Of a stretch of 64,000 bases of DNA, positions 21,643-31,617 are shown one piece after another. Positions within the stretch are counted from its first letter, which is position 1, and every line of letters begins with the position of its first letter. The notes under the pieces are model-generated. The model did no database searches. It worked only from the letters and a program-made list of their open reading frames with translations, and was not told where the DNA came from. Source of the stretch: Suillus spraguei (taxonomy: Eukaryota > Basidiomycota > Agaricomycetes > Boletales > Suillaceae); NCBI GenBank assembly GCA_016800925.1, contig JABCPU010000007.1, positions 310,001 through 374,000 of the forward strand, in the 5' to 3' direction. The position numbers and the translations under genes are program-made.

Positions 21643-24600
21643 CTTGGAGAAACAAAGACTCGACGTATGTTTCTCCCTAAGACTTGTACGCGCTGTAGGT
21701 GAAAGGAAAGAACTTCGTGTCCCTATCACCCTTCACTCGTGTACTCGCTTGAAAACCATCGACACCACCGCTGTTATTGATTCGGGCGCAGCCGGAACAT
21801 TTATCTCTGAAGAGTTTGTGAAACTCCATCAAATCACACGATGAAAACTCAAAAAACCGTTTCGAGTTACTACGGCAGATGGAACTCTTATCAAAGGAGG
21901 ACCAATCACACACTACTGTCTCCTGGTGGTCAAAATTGATGAACGAACCATGTATGGAAAATTCAATATCACTAAACTAGGAAGAAGAGATCAAATCCTC
22001 CTGGGAATTCCATGGCTACGCGCAATGAACCCAAGTATAGATTGGGCTGCTGAAACACTAGTCCTCCCTCGAACAACGAAATCGGACGAAATTGAAATTG
22101 ATATAGATAGTGATCGGAAGAAGAATGGATTACCCCCAACCTTCCACCGTCATCCTAAGAAATGGCAACATTCCCAACTTCCGAGATCCCTCGTCACCCC
22201 TCTTATTCTTCGAGACCCTGAACCAGAAGTACAAATGCCATGTACTACAGACCCTGCTCCCTGTGTACAATTACCGCGAGCAGTATCACCCATTCCCCGC
22301 GTAGAAAAATGCAAGAATGAATCCGAACCCGAACATCGAATCGGCCAAGAACCTATTGAGCAACGGCCAATAGAAGAACAGAAGTATGGAAAAAGAAAAG
22401 CAGAAGAAGAGATCCCTGGATGGGATACAAATGTACCGAAACTATCCAAGTTCTATGTTCCCCTGAAAACCCTTCCCTCAGCTTCAATTGAGGAAATCCC
22501 CGATGAAGAAGAACCTGTGCCCTTGTTGATCCCAACAGAGGATGATGACCAATTCAACACAATGCAAGATGTCTGGCATGCGCCAGAAGTACGTGAAGTT
22601 TCCTCTTATGAACTAGGAGATGGAGAATTTCTTGTGGAATATGATACTGATGGAGTTAGCATGAGAATCATAGAAGAAGTTTCTATGGATATGCCCCTCA
22701 CACATGATGGAACTTCTCGATTCGAACAACTCTCCAACTATTCTGCAATTCCCCTTCCCCCTCCGAAATACAGTAACAAAGCTCAGGAATTCGCCACAGA
22801 TGAGCAGGAAAAGAAAAAGAAATCCTTCAAAGAATTGGTCCCGGACTATTTGCATGACTTTGCAGACATCTTTGCTAAAGACGGACTGAACAAACTACCC
22901 CCTGAACGCCCTGGTATAGATCATCGGATCGATACTAAACCCGGTTTTATCCCTCGAACATCTAAGGTTTACCCGCTGTCAGAAAAAGAATGCGCTGCCG
23001 TCAAAATGTTTATTGATGAAAACGTTGCGAAAGGTTTCATCTCAGAATCGAAGTCACCCCAAGCCAGCGGTTTCTTCTTTGTGGGAAAGAAGAGTGGAGA
23101 ATTGCGTCCCTGTCAAGATTATCGCTACATCAATGATTGGACAGTCAAGAACGCCTATCCGCTCCCACTCCCTATCTCCCTTGTCGCACGTCTTCACAAT
23201 GCACAGTTCTTTACAAAAATGGATATCCGGTCTGGCTACAATAATATTCGCATTCATCCTGATGATCGCTGGAAAGCTGCTTTTACAACAGAGTTCGGCC
23301 TCTTTGAACCGAACATCATGTTCTTTGGCCTTTGTAATTCCCCGGCAACTTTCCAAGCATACATGAATCATACTTTCCAGCAGGAAATTAACGAAGGGTG
23401 GATGGTTATCTACATGGACGATATCCTGATTTTCTCTACAACCATGGCAGAACACCGCGAATGGACAAGACGGGTTTTGATGAAGATACGAAAGGAACAT
23501 TTGTTCTTAAAACCAGAGAAATGCACCTTCGATGCAGAAGAAGTGGAATACCTCGGAATGATAATTCGCCCCGGACAAGTTGCTATGGATGCCGCCAAGA
23601 CCAAGGGAATCTCCGAATGGCCAGTCCCTAAATCTGTAAAAGATGTTCGGTCATTCCTCGGCTTTTGCAACTTCTACCGCACGTTCATTTCCCACTATTC
23701 TGACATCGCCCGACCTTTTATCGATTTAACAAAGAAAGATAAGGCCTTTGATTGGTCAACCGAATGCATGGACACCTTTGAAGAACTGAAAAGACGTTTC
23801 ACATCCCAACTGGTACTCCGTAACCCTGATCCTTCCCGACAATTTGCTATTGCTACGGATGCTTCGCTCGTAGCAACCGGTGGAGTTCTCTTGCAGACTG
23901 ACGAAAATGGTGTTTATCACCCATGTGCATATCTCTCACAGTCTTTGAACCCCGCAGAACGCAATTATCAGATCTTTGACCGGGAACTCCTTGCCGTAAT
24001 ACGGGCATTGAATGAATGACGTCATTATCTCGAAGGAAACCCACACCCTGTCCTGGTATTCACCGACCACAAGAATCTTCTGTACTTTAGAAGTGCACAG
24101 AAGCTTACCCGTCGTCAAGCACGTTGGCAATTGATTTTGTCTATTTACGACATCGAACTACATCACATTGCAGGTACCAAATTGGCTGTACCCAATGCAC
24201 TATCTCGCCGGCCTGATTACAACTCCGGCAAAGACGATAACGAGGACCAGACCCTCCTCCCTGATGCTCTATTCATTCGTCTTATTGACACCGACCTGAA
24301 GGATGTTTTGTCATCCTCTGACCCCCTTGACGACCCTGTCTTTAAACAGCATCTGACGCCCTCGATGGCGTGTGCCTTCCCCCTATGAAATCGGCACTCT
24401 CTGACTGGAAGATCGAGGAGAATGTCCTCTATTTTAAGAATCGTGCCTACATTCCCCCGGCACATCGCCCCGATATCTTGAAAAGGTATCATGATCATGC
24501 TACTGCGGGACATCCTGGCTGGTTCAAAACTGAAGAACTCATTAAACGTGAAGCCTGGTGGCCCGCTATGGGCTCCTATGTTCGGAAATACGTAGAAGGT

Positions 24601-24748
24601 TGCGCCCTTTGTCAACAAATGAAAGCGGATACTCACCCAGTCCGGCCACCGCTTACCCCGATTCCCTTGTCTGCGACTCGACCTTTCTCCCAGGTCTCTG
24701 TTGATCTGATCACTGACCTCCCTGTCTCTGGGGGCTTTGACAGTATTA
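21620..24748 (+). pseudogene. pol: Pol of family A: protease, reverse transcriptase, RNase H, integrase start
   Basis: Protease: AVIDSGAAGTFI at about 21772-21807. A TGA at 21842 follows. RT spans about 22940-23560 with FFFVGKKSGELRPC, KMDIRSGYNNIRI, FFGLCNSPATFQ and the catalytic IYMDDILIFS (near 23410), all intact. RNase H ([37 protein letters not shown]) is cut by TGA at 24017-24019 where Trp is expected. A frame change lies near 24380. The integrase zinc domain follows (HDHATAGHP, CALCQQM: HHCC) and the first catalytic Asp (SVDLITDLP near 24705). Tc1 interrupts at 24748. The YMDD core suggests recent activity. Confidence 0.9.
21634..21643 (+). promoter_or_regulatory. Candidate +1 ribosomal frameshift site between gag and pol
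   Basis: GAT TTT TGA C in the gag frame. A Phe tRNA on TTT can slip forward onto the next TTT in the five-T run (21636-21640), with the slow TGA codon in the A site, and continue GAC TTG in the pol frame. The pol frame is open only from 21620, so the shift must occur in this 23-nt overlap. A UUU UGA site is known from some antizyme genes. A simple 1-nt indel is the alternative. Confidence 0.45.
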
Positions 24749-26350
24749 CAGTGGCTCAAAAAACTGTCCGCATGTTTTGGCATTCTTCACTATCTATAAT
24801 ATTGTGTGAGAACAAACAAATGCCTCAAAAACATGCTTATACCACATTGTAGTATGGCTTCAGGGCTTTCATTTGAGCCCTACACCGTGGGAATCGGTGG
24901 AGATATGGTGGAGATACAAGGCTCACAAAATGGTGACTCATGCGGACAGTTTTTTGACTCAAGTATTTTACAGTAATAACCAGGTATTCTAGTATTTTGT
25001 ATGACCTCCCTTGGCTTTAATTACTGCCTCTATCCTTCTAGGCATACTCTCAATTAATTTCTGGCAATCCTCAGCTGTGATCTTCCCCCATTCCACTGCT
25101 ACTCTCTCCCAAAGCTCCCATACTCCTTTAGGGGGGTTTTCATAGGCTTGAAGCTTTTTCTTGAGTGTTCCCCAGAGATGTTCAATGACATTGACATCAG
25201 GAGACTGTGCTGGCCAGTCAAGAACATTGATGTTATATTCTTCAAACCATTCCCTAGCTCTTCTGGATGTGTGCTTGGGATCATTATCCTGTTGGAAAAT
25301 GATATCTTCTTCATCAATCCCTGATTCTGCCAAGCTAGGCAGCAAGTGGTCATTTAAAATGTCCACATACTGCTCAGCATTCATCTTCCCCTCAACCTCA
25401 GCAAGCATTCCCACACCATTCCATCCCATACAGCCCCATACCATTAAAGAACCTCCTCCAAACTTGACAGTCCCATTAACCTCTCTGTCTGTTAGGCCAT
25501 CTCCCTTCTTTTTCCATACATACACCTTCCCATCTGACCCAATCCTATTGATTTTGGTCTCATCTGACCATATAACACGCTTCCAGTCCTCTACAGTCCA
25601 GTGTTGATGAGCTAAGGCAAAGGCTAGTCTTCTCTGCCTATGTTTGATGGAGAGAAGAGGCTTTTTCTTCTTTGTTACTGCCTTGAGAACATTCCTCACA
25701 GTTTGTGAAGAGACAGGGGTAGTGATGGTGGAATTGATATAATGGGTGGCTTGGACAGCATTATCAGCCTTTCCTGTAGTGATATGTTGGATAATAGCCC
25801 TTTTGTCAGTAGAGGTAAGCTTGGATGGACGTCCTCCACAAGAGTTTTCCTTGTCTGGGTGGCTTTCTTTGATGAACTTGGCCACAGTGGACTTGCATAC
25901 TCCAGTTCTAGAGGAAATTTGGCGAGCAGAGAGGCCAGCATAAGACAGAGAGAGGATATTATTTCTTTGAGCAGAGGAGATGGCTTTCATGGTGATTATG
26001 ACTATGATACATGAGATATTCTGGTTTATATAGTTAGATATAGTCATAAAATAACATAATGACACCACTTTATAATTTATATAATAGTGGCATGATTTTT
26101 ATGGTGTCATAAATAATGATTTATATAGTTTTAATATACACTCAAAAAACTGTCCACATGAGTCATCATTTTATAAGCCTTATATCTCCACCATATCTCC
26201 GCCGATTCCCACGGTGTAGGGCTCAAATAAAAGCCCTGAAGCCATACTACAATGTGGTATAAGTATGTCCTTGAGGAATTTGTTCATTCTCACACAATAT
26301 CATAGATAGTGAGAAATGTCAAAACATGCGGACAGTTTTTTGAGCCACTG
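24749..26350 (-). mobile_element. Tc1/mariner element, full-length copy
   Basis: 1602 bp between TA duplications (24747-24748 and 26351-26352). The terminal inverted repeats are about 210 bp long, start CAGTGGCTCAAAAAACTGTC, and each carries a second, inverted copy of the AAAAAACTGTCC motif at its inner end (24939-24957 and 26141-26160). It carries one transposase gene on minus. Removing the element plus one TA restores the integrase frame of the host gypsy element (att atg gtc). Confidence 0.95.
24989..25990 (-). CDS. Tc1/mariner transposase, apparently intact
   Basis: 333 residues from the Met at 25990 (MKAISSAQRNNILS). Residues 1-110 hold two helix-turn-helix-like parts (LSYAGLSARQISSRTGVCKS and a second one after GGRPSKLT), the DNA-binding region for the inverted repeats. 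The catalytic triad is WSDETKI (first Asp), QQDNDPKH (second Asp) and NVIEHLW (Glu); counted by hand, 34 residues lie between the second Asp and Glu, so DD34E as in Tc1. The enzyme cuts and pastes the element into TA. No stop or frame change is seen, so this copy may be active. An upstream in-frame extension to 26068 exists, but the Met chosen aligns with the other copies. Confidence 0.93.
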   Translation of the reverse strand: MKAISSAQRNNILSLSYAGLSARQISSRTGVCKSTVAKFIKESHPDKENSCGGRPSKLTSTDKRAIIQHITTGKADNAVQATHYINSTITTPVSSQTVRNVLKAVTKKKKPLLSIKHRQRRLAFALAHQHWTVEDWKRVIWSDETKINRIGSDGKVYVWKKKGDGLTDREVNGTVKFGGGSLMVWGCMGWNGVGMLAEVEGKMNAEQYVDILNDHLLPSLAESGIDEEDIIFQQDNDPKHTSRRAREWFEEYNINVLDWPAQSPDVNVIEHLWGTLKKKLQAYENPPKGVWELWERVAVEWGKITAEDCQKLIESMPRRIEAVIKAKGGHTKY

Positions 26351-26352
26351 TA

Positions 26353-27338
26353 TGGTCGTGGTAGACCATGGCCTTATGAAGGGGGTAATTATTATCCCTT
26401 GTCTAAAAACTGTCACTTCCGAAGGGATTGCTAAGCTATTCTTGAAATATGTTTTCCGACGATTTGGACTCCATGACAAAGTTATCTCGGATCGAGGTCC
26501 GCAGTTCCTATCACGCTTCTCTAAGGAGCTTGCCCAACTCCTCGATTACATCATTGCTCCATCTACAGCCTATCACCCCCAGACCGATGGTCAAATGGAA
26601 AGGCTTAATCAAGAACTTGAAACATACTTACGCATCTATTGTCGCAACAATCCCGAAGATTGGGTAGAACATCTACCAATCGCTGAATTTGTCCACAATC
26701 ACCGAAAACATGATGCAAGGAATGCATCACCCTTCTATCTCATGATGGGATACGAACCACGCGCCATCCCTCACCTTATCCCTGATTCATCAGTCCCCGC
26801 AGCAGAAGATCGAGTACGATCCCTGCAGAAGATAAGAGAAGAAGCAATCGCCTGTCATAACATTGCAATGCAAACAATGGCAGAACGATCCTGAGGAGAT
26901 AAGTACATTCCATGGAAGATCGGAGATAAGGTTTGGTTATCTGCTGCCAATCTTAGACTCAAACTCCCATCAAGGAAACTTGCGCCGAAGCGATACGGAC
27001 CTTTCCCAATTATCGATGTCTTATCACCCATCACATTCACACTCAAACTCCCTTCGCAATGGAAAATCCATCCCACGTTCCACGCTTCCGTCCTATCATC
27101 CTATAGCAAAACGGACATACATGGTCCGAACTTCCCCGAACCACCACCTGACATCATCGAAGAAGAAGAAGAATATGAAATAGAAGCAATCCTTTCCCAC
27201 AAAGGAACCGGCACTTGCCGATGCTATCTCGTCTCCTGGAAAGGATATTCATCGGGAGATAACAAATGGCTCCCAGAAAAGAACTTGAAGAACTCCGCTC
27301 GAATCTTGAATGCTTATAAGAAGCAACACGCCCTCTGA
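26353..27338 (+). pseudogene. pol: Pol of family A: integrase core and chromodomain
   Basis: Continues the integrase beyond Tc1: VISDRGPQFLSRF (second catalytic Asp) and DGQMERLNQELETYL (catalytic Glu) near 26490-26630. A TGA at 26892-26894 (after AERS) is probably a CGA to TGA change. The GKQ-like region (GDKVWLSAANLRL) follows, then a chromodomain at about 27172-27330 (EYEIEAILSHKG, YLVSWKGYSSGDNKWLPE). Chromodomains of this type steer integration toward modified histones, fitting the heterochromatic setting. The stop codon is at 27336-27338. Confidence 0.9.
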
Positions 27339-27391
27339 TTATCCTTCAGTCAATCAACTCGCACCAGCACTTGATCAACTACCACATCGAA

Positions 27392-28282
27392 ATGTCTTTC
27401 CCCACTGCCTATATCACTCCCATCACCATTGCCAACAATAACTCCGACTCTGATGCTGAACACTACGGAACCCTTGCCACCGAAATCAACAACACCTCCT
27501 ACATTGAAGCCACCCTTCTATGTGAAGGACACGCCCTTGAAATTGAAAGAATCCTCACAGAAAGAGGTGCCTTCCCAGCCCTCCTCCTCATCAACATCAT
27601 CCGTACCGCTGCTCTCATTGAAGCCACAGCCAATGAAACCACTGACACTACATACCGTCAACGCTTCCTACATCTTCAAAAACGCATTCGTTCTTATGCT
27701 ATGTTGTTGCTTCCCGGTTCTTTTAAAAGCGATGTCGAAGAAGCTATTCACATCGTGGCCGAACATCGAGCAGGCGTTGCTCGACCTCCCTCTCCGCAGG
27801 AAGACATGCCACTTCCTATTCCAGCACCCTCTTCTTCACGTGTGTATTCTAGTGTTGACGCCCTTGCTGGCTTATGCACGGCTGTCCAAGAGATCAGGCA
27901 GCTCACTAACGCGGTCATCGAAACTATCCAACAATCTGTCGCTGAAACCAGAGCAGCTAGAAACTTAGTTGAAGAAGCTATCACTGATCTACAACAAACG
28001 CAAGCTGACCTTGCATCTCCCCGAACCCCATCTCCTATCGAACAACCGACTTCACTGCCCCCCATCACAGTCTCCCATGACCATCCCGCATGGCTATATG
28101 AACCTTGCACAGAAGAACAGTGTGAGGCCACAAAACTATTAGGAATCCCTGTCGCTGAGCTGGTAGTGCTCGGTCCTCGACTTCGCGACCTTCACATACA
28201 CCCTCCCATGTCTATCCCATCATCATTTGGTCCAATGGATCCTGTCTCGCCGGTCTTAGTAAAAGACCTCGGCATCACCTCC
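27392..28282 (+). pseudogene. Third ORF of family A, first part
   Basis: 297 codons from the ATG at 27392, 54 bp after the pol stop. It has an alpha-helical middle (LCTAVQEIRQLTNAVIETI, RAARNLVEEAITDLQQTQ) likely to form a coiled coil, then a Pro-rich linker and an HDHPAWLYEPCTEEQ block. The frame stops only because solo LTR-D is inserted at a codon boundary; it resumes at 29665. I do not recognise a family. It occupies the place where envelope-like or accessory genes sit in other gypsy elements, but no signal peptide or membrane segment is seen. Confidence 0.7.
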
Positions 28283-29659
28283 TGTCATATACCATACATT
28301 CAGGTCTGATCCATGGACATCTGGACACCCAATCAACATCCATCCATATCTAATCCATATCCATATCCGACTCAGTCCATCCATCCGATCTGATCCACTC
28401 ATCTGATCCGTGTCCATATCTGATCCGTGTCCATATCTGATCCATGTCCATATCTGATCCGTGTCCATATCCGATCCATGCTCATATCCGAAACTATTCC
28501 CGCGCACCTGCGCGTTACTCCTTTTAGGTTAATACCTGTGTCCGGCTTTCGGTTATCTCTGCACCTCTGGCTTTCGGTTATCTTGACTTCCGTCTTGATA
28601 AGATATTTCATACAAGTCTTATTTCCGAGTTCATAGCCTTGTGTTCCGCAATGCCTCAAACATAGCCTCGGACTATCCTTGCTTGCCTTCCGGCATGCTA
28701 CCTACAGTATATAAACTTGTAGTACAACTCCTGCAGACCTCAGTCTGATTCATTGTTCCTACTTCTGTATATTCCTTTGATTACTCTGTATCCTGTTATC
28801 ATGTCTATATAACTCCGTCTCCATTCTTGCACTTGGGCTCCGGCCCTTGTAAGCTTCCAACTCAGGCCTATGGGATCACTCCCTAGGCCGGAGCTTTGAT
28901 CCTATGTCCTATAATCTTTTCGGACTTTGTCCATCTCCGTCTATCATCTGTTTCACCTCCGACTCTACCGTTGGTAGTCTTATACTGTCTGTTTCTATTC
29001 CAGACCTTGTCCGGAGTAGTCTATACTATCTCTACACCATATCCGGACCTACTCCTCTCTAGTAGCCAACACTTCCTCTAATATCCACAGAGCTATGCTC
29101 ATCCGATCATCTGATCATCCGCTCCTCCGCTCCTCCGCTCCTCCGCTCCTCCGCTCCTCCCGCTCCTCCGCTCCTCCGCTCCTCCGCTCCTCCGCTCCTC
29201 CGCTCCTCTGAGCTCCGGACCTTCGGACCCCTAGTCCTCCGGATCCATCCTATCCTATCCCCTGACATCTATGGATCATCTTTCCCTCTGGAGCTCTGCT
29301 CCTATCCTGCCCTGGACTTTGTCCAGCGGTCCATCCTTCATCTGTTCTACTTGGAGCTTGTTCGAGTAGTGTTACCATTACTCCCTACCTTCCGGAAATA
29401 GTTCCGGCGCATTCCTGTGCTCATCCGGAAGTCCATTGGAGCTCTGTTGAGCTATCCTGCCTTAGAGTTTGTCCAGACCCTCCATCCGGACTTCACTAGA
29501 ACTCTCCCTTGGACTTCATCCAAAATTAAGGGCACATACTCGGGTAAGGGGCACAGCGTACGAGCTGAGGCCAAGCCCCTTTGACTTTACAACCCTCCAG
29601 TACAACCCCATGTAAGACCAGGACTTCTTACTAATCTCCGGTTTTGCATGGTCGTAACA
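28283..29659 (+). repeat. Solo LTR, family D
   Basis: 1377 bp, TGTCATATACCATACATTC to GCATGGTCGTAACA, with the perfect duplication CCTCC (28278-28282, 29660-29664). A TATATAA box lies at 28708-28714 and AGTCTGATT starts 34 nt downstream (28742). It contains five units of a 17-bp repeat (about 28409-28495) and about 11 units of an 8-bp CTCCGCTC repeat (29119-29212). Confidence 0.95.
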
Positions 29660-29664
29660 CCTCC

Positions 29665-30270
29665 CCTTCCTCCTCCAACGAACTTCTTACGATTGCTGAA
29701 AGGGGGACTACTCCTGACCTTCCCACATCTGCGTACACCCTAACTCGCAAGCAACAGGCACAGCTTCGACGCGACAATGCCTTCGCTTTAAAATGCATGA
29801 CACGAGAGAAAGGGAAGAAGCGTGCTAGATCTGCCAGTCCTAAACCCGTTATCTCGCCATCACCATTACACATGTCCACTTCCAACACCGATGAAAACAT
29901 GAAGTGTCGATTCTGTGGCATCGTCGGACACCGACAAAAGAATTGTCTCGACTATCAATGCCAAGTCTGTCTGCGACACGCTCCTACCCATCTGTCCATT
30001 TATTGCCCTCAGCGTCATGGGGAACCTCCGTTTATGCTTACCTGGAAGGACGATGGATTTTATGATGCACTGCATAGGTGGGAACAGTATCTTATTCACC
30101 ATCGACAACGAAAAGAAGGTCGACGGGCAAGGACTGTAGCAGAAGAGGAAGCAGCTTATATGTTAGGAGGAAGTGCCGCTGATGAAGACATCGCTAACTA
30201 TGAAGACATCGCTAACTATGACGACTATGATCCCGTCTATGACGACAACAGAGATGTTGAAAGTCGGTGA
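29665..30270 (+). pseudogene. Third ORF of family A, second part with zinc knuckles
   Basis: In phase with the first part once LTR-D and one CCTCC are removed, giving 498 codons in total. This half is basic (REKGKKRARSASPKP), then has a CCHC knuckle CRFCGIVGHRQKNC (CX2CX4HX4C) followed closely by a second Cys/His cluster (CQVCLRHAPTHLSIYC), and ends with an acidic tail carrying a tandem duplication EDIANYEDIANYDD. The knuckles suggest RNA or DNA binding, perhaps a second nucleocapsid-like protein. No stop occurs before 30268-30270, so only the LTR-D insertion disrupts this ORF. Confidence 0.75.
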
Positions 30271-30292
30271 CTTTCAATGTAATAAGGGGTAA

Positions 30293-30768
30293 TGTTACAA
30301 TTGTACATGCCCCTATTCATTTTCCCGTTATCTTCTTACTTGTATATCATATCACATGACTCTGACTCATATGCTCAACGCATCTGTACAACACATGCCT
30401 TCCTTATTAGGATACGCAGTTACGTTCTCACGGTTACTTGGTCTGTGCGCACATATTTGCCTATTTAAGCACAGTGTACTTGTAGTAGATTCTTTACTTT
30501 AATCTTACTGGGTTTTACCTGGAATCTCCTTTGCTTAGGTCTCCAACCTAAGTCGTCCTTGAATCGTCTCTAAGTCTAAGCACTCCTTAGCCTTAGTCTC
30601 TATTCTCGCAGAACCTCTTGGACTTATCCTTGAGGCTAGACCCTTGATCGTACTTGGAACGCGTTCCTTGTACTTTCACCTTGTCCTCTTGTGGGCATTG
30701 TAAGAATCTCCCAGCAGACCGTCTGTGTCTTTTCACTGTCACTGGTGACGCCATCCCAGTTCGTAACA
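30293..30768 (+). repeat. 3' LTR of the family A element
   Basis: 476 bp, TGTTACAATTGTACA to GTTCGTAACA, preceded by a purine-rich AATAAGGGGTAA that can act as polypurine tract. It keeps more CpG than the 5' LTR at several differing sites and fewer at others. Confidence 0.95.
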
Positions 30769-30773
30769 GACAG

Positions 30774-31560
30774 AGGGCTCTGATAGAGGCTCGGGTGAGT
30801 GATGTGGACTCTTCCAGATCCGGATACTAATGGATTGGAAAGGCCAAGGCTGCTCCTGCATCTGGAGCAAAGGATGGGTACTGCTCCCGTTGCGTCACTA
30901 AGGACTGGATGTGTCAGTGGGTGATGCTGAGAAGAATGCCTCGGTGAGTCGTCCGAAAACCTTCTGATCCACTGATTTCGATGTTTCGTAGATTAAGTCC
31001 TGTGACGTCTGCCAGAAGGACAAGGCCACTTGTCCTGGAAGGCCCGGATTCGTTAAGGGGCCCAAGGGCCAGAAGAGGCAGCGTCCTGCTGGTACTCCGT
31101 CCCGAAGAGCAAAGGCAAGCGCCGTCAGAAGAGCCCTACTCCAGATGTGGCGGATGTGGATGTTTTCTCCAATCCGGTGACCATTGAAGGTACGGATGAG
31201 GATGTCGTTGAATACAATGATCAGGCTTGGGTGGCCGCTGCCAATGGCATCATTGCTGAGCTGGCGCGGACTAATGGGCTCCTCCAAGATGGTATTGTGG
31301 CGGTGGAAGGGAGTCGGATTGCCATGGAGTGGATGAGCTCTACAATGGAGGCCTTCCTTCAGCAACAGAGGGAGTTCTAGGCCCTGCTCATTGAGGAAAT
31401 CCGGACCGGATTTAGGCTTTCTGTTTCTGCCGGATCCGACAAGGATGGCGCTGGTGAGGAGATTGGGGAAGAGGTGGCGGATGAGACTAGAGGAGAGATG
31501 GCGGATGGGACTGGGGAAGAGACTGGAGGTGCCGGAGGTGAAATGGAGACTGGCACTTAG
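30774..31560 (+). pseudogene. Antisense gene of family B copy 1, second part
   Basis: Resumes the coiled-coil frame after the GACAG duplication. An in-frame TAA is at 30828. A cysteine cluster YCSRCVTKDWMC (CX2CX6C) precedes a 48-bp intron (30944-30991, GTGAGT...TTTCGTAG); after it comes a second cluster SCDVCQKDKATC (CX2CX6C). The pair resembles a fungal binuclear zinc cluster. The splice phase no longer fits and another frame change precedes VEYNDQAWVAAANGIIAEL (31207-31263), so this copy is decayed. A TAG at 31378 and the final TAG at 31558-31560 end it, 58 bp from the converging pol stop. Confidence 0.7.
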
Positions 31561-31617
31561 TCTGGATCTGGATTTCCGCTACTGCCCTCAATGTACTTAT
31601 ATTTTGTTATGTACTTT

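Larger units (their letters stand above)
20137..30768 (+). mobile_element. Complete Ty3/gypsy chromovirus, family A
   Basis: Two 476-bp LTRs (20137-20612, 30293-30768) flank gag, protease, RT, RNase H, integrase with chromodomain, and a third ORF. The perfect duplication GACAG borders it (20132-20136, 30769-30773). Two later insertions lie inside: Tc1/mariner at 24749-26350 and solo LTR-D at 28283-29659. Without them it is about 7.65 kb. Four in-frame TGA stops (21418, 21842, 24017, 26892) and a frame change near 24380 make this copy defective. Priming seems to be Tf1-like and not by a tRNA. Confidence 0.95.

Noticed and set aside
25161..25607. Plus-strand ORF inside Tc1
   Set aside because: Shadow of the transposase gene on the other strand.
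28256..28659. Repetitive ORFs over 28.3-28.6 kb on both strands
   Set aside because: Same 17-bp array in another LTR-D copy.
30780..30833. Extra intron with GTGAGT and TACTAAT
   Set aside because: It would have to end at AAG and has no equivalent in copy 2; the TAA is more simply a nonsense change.
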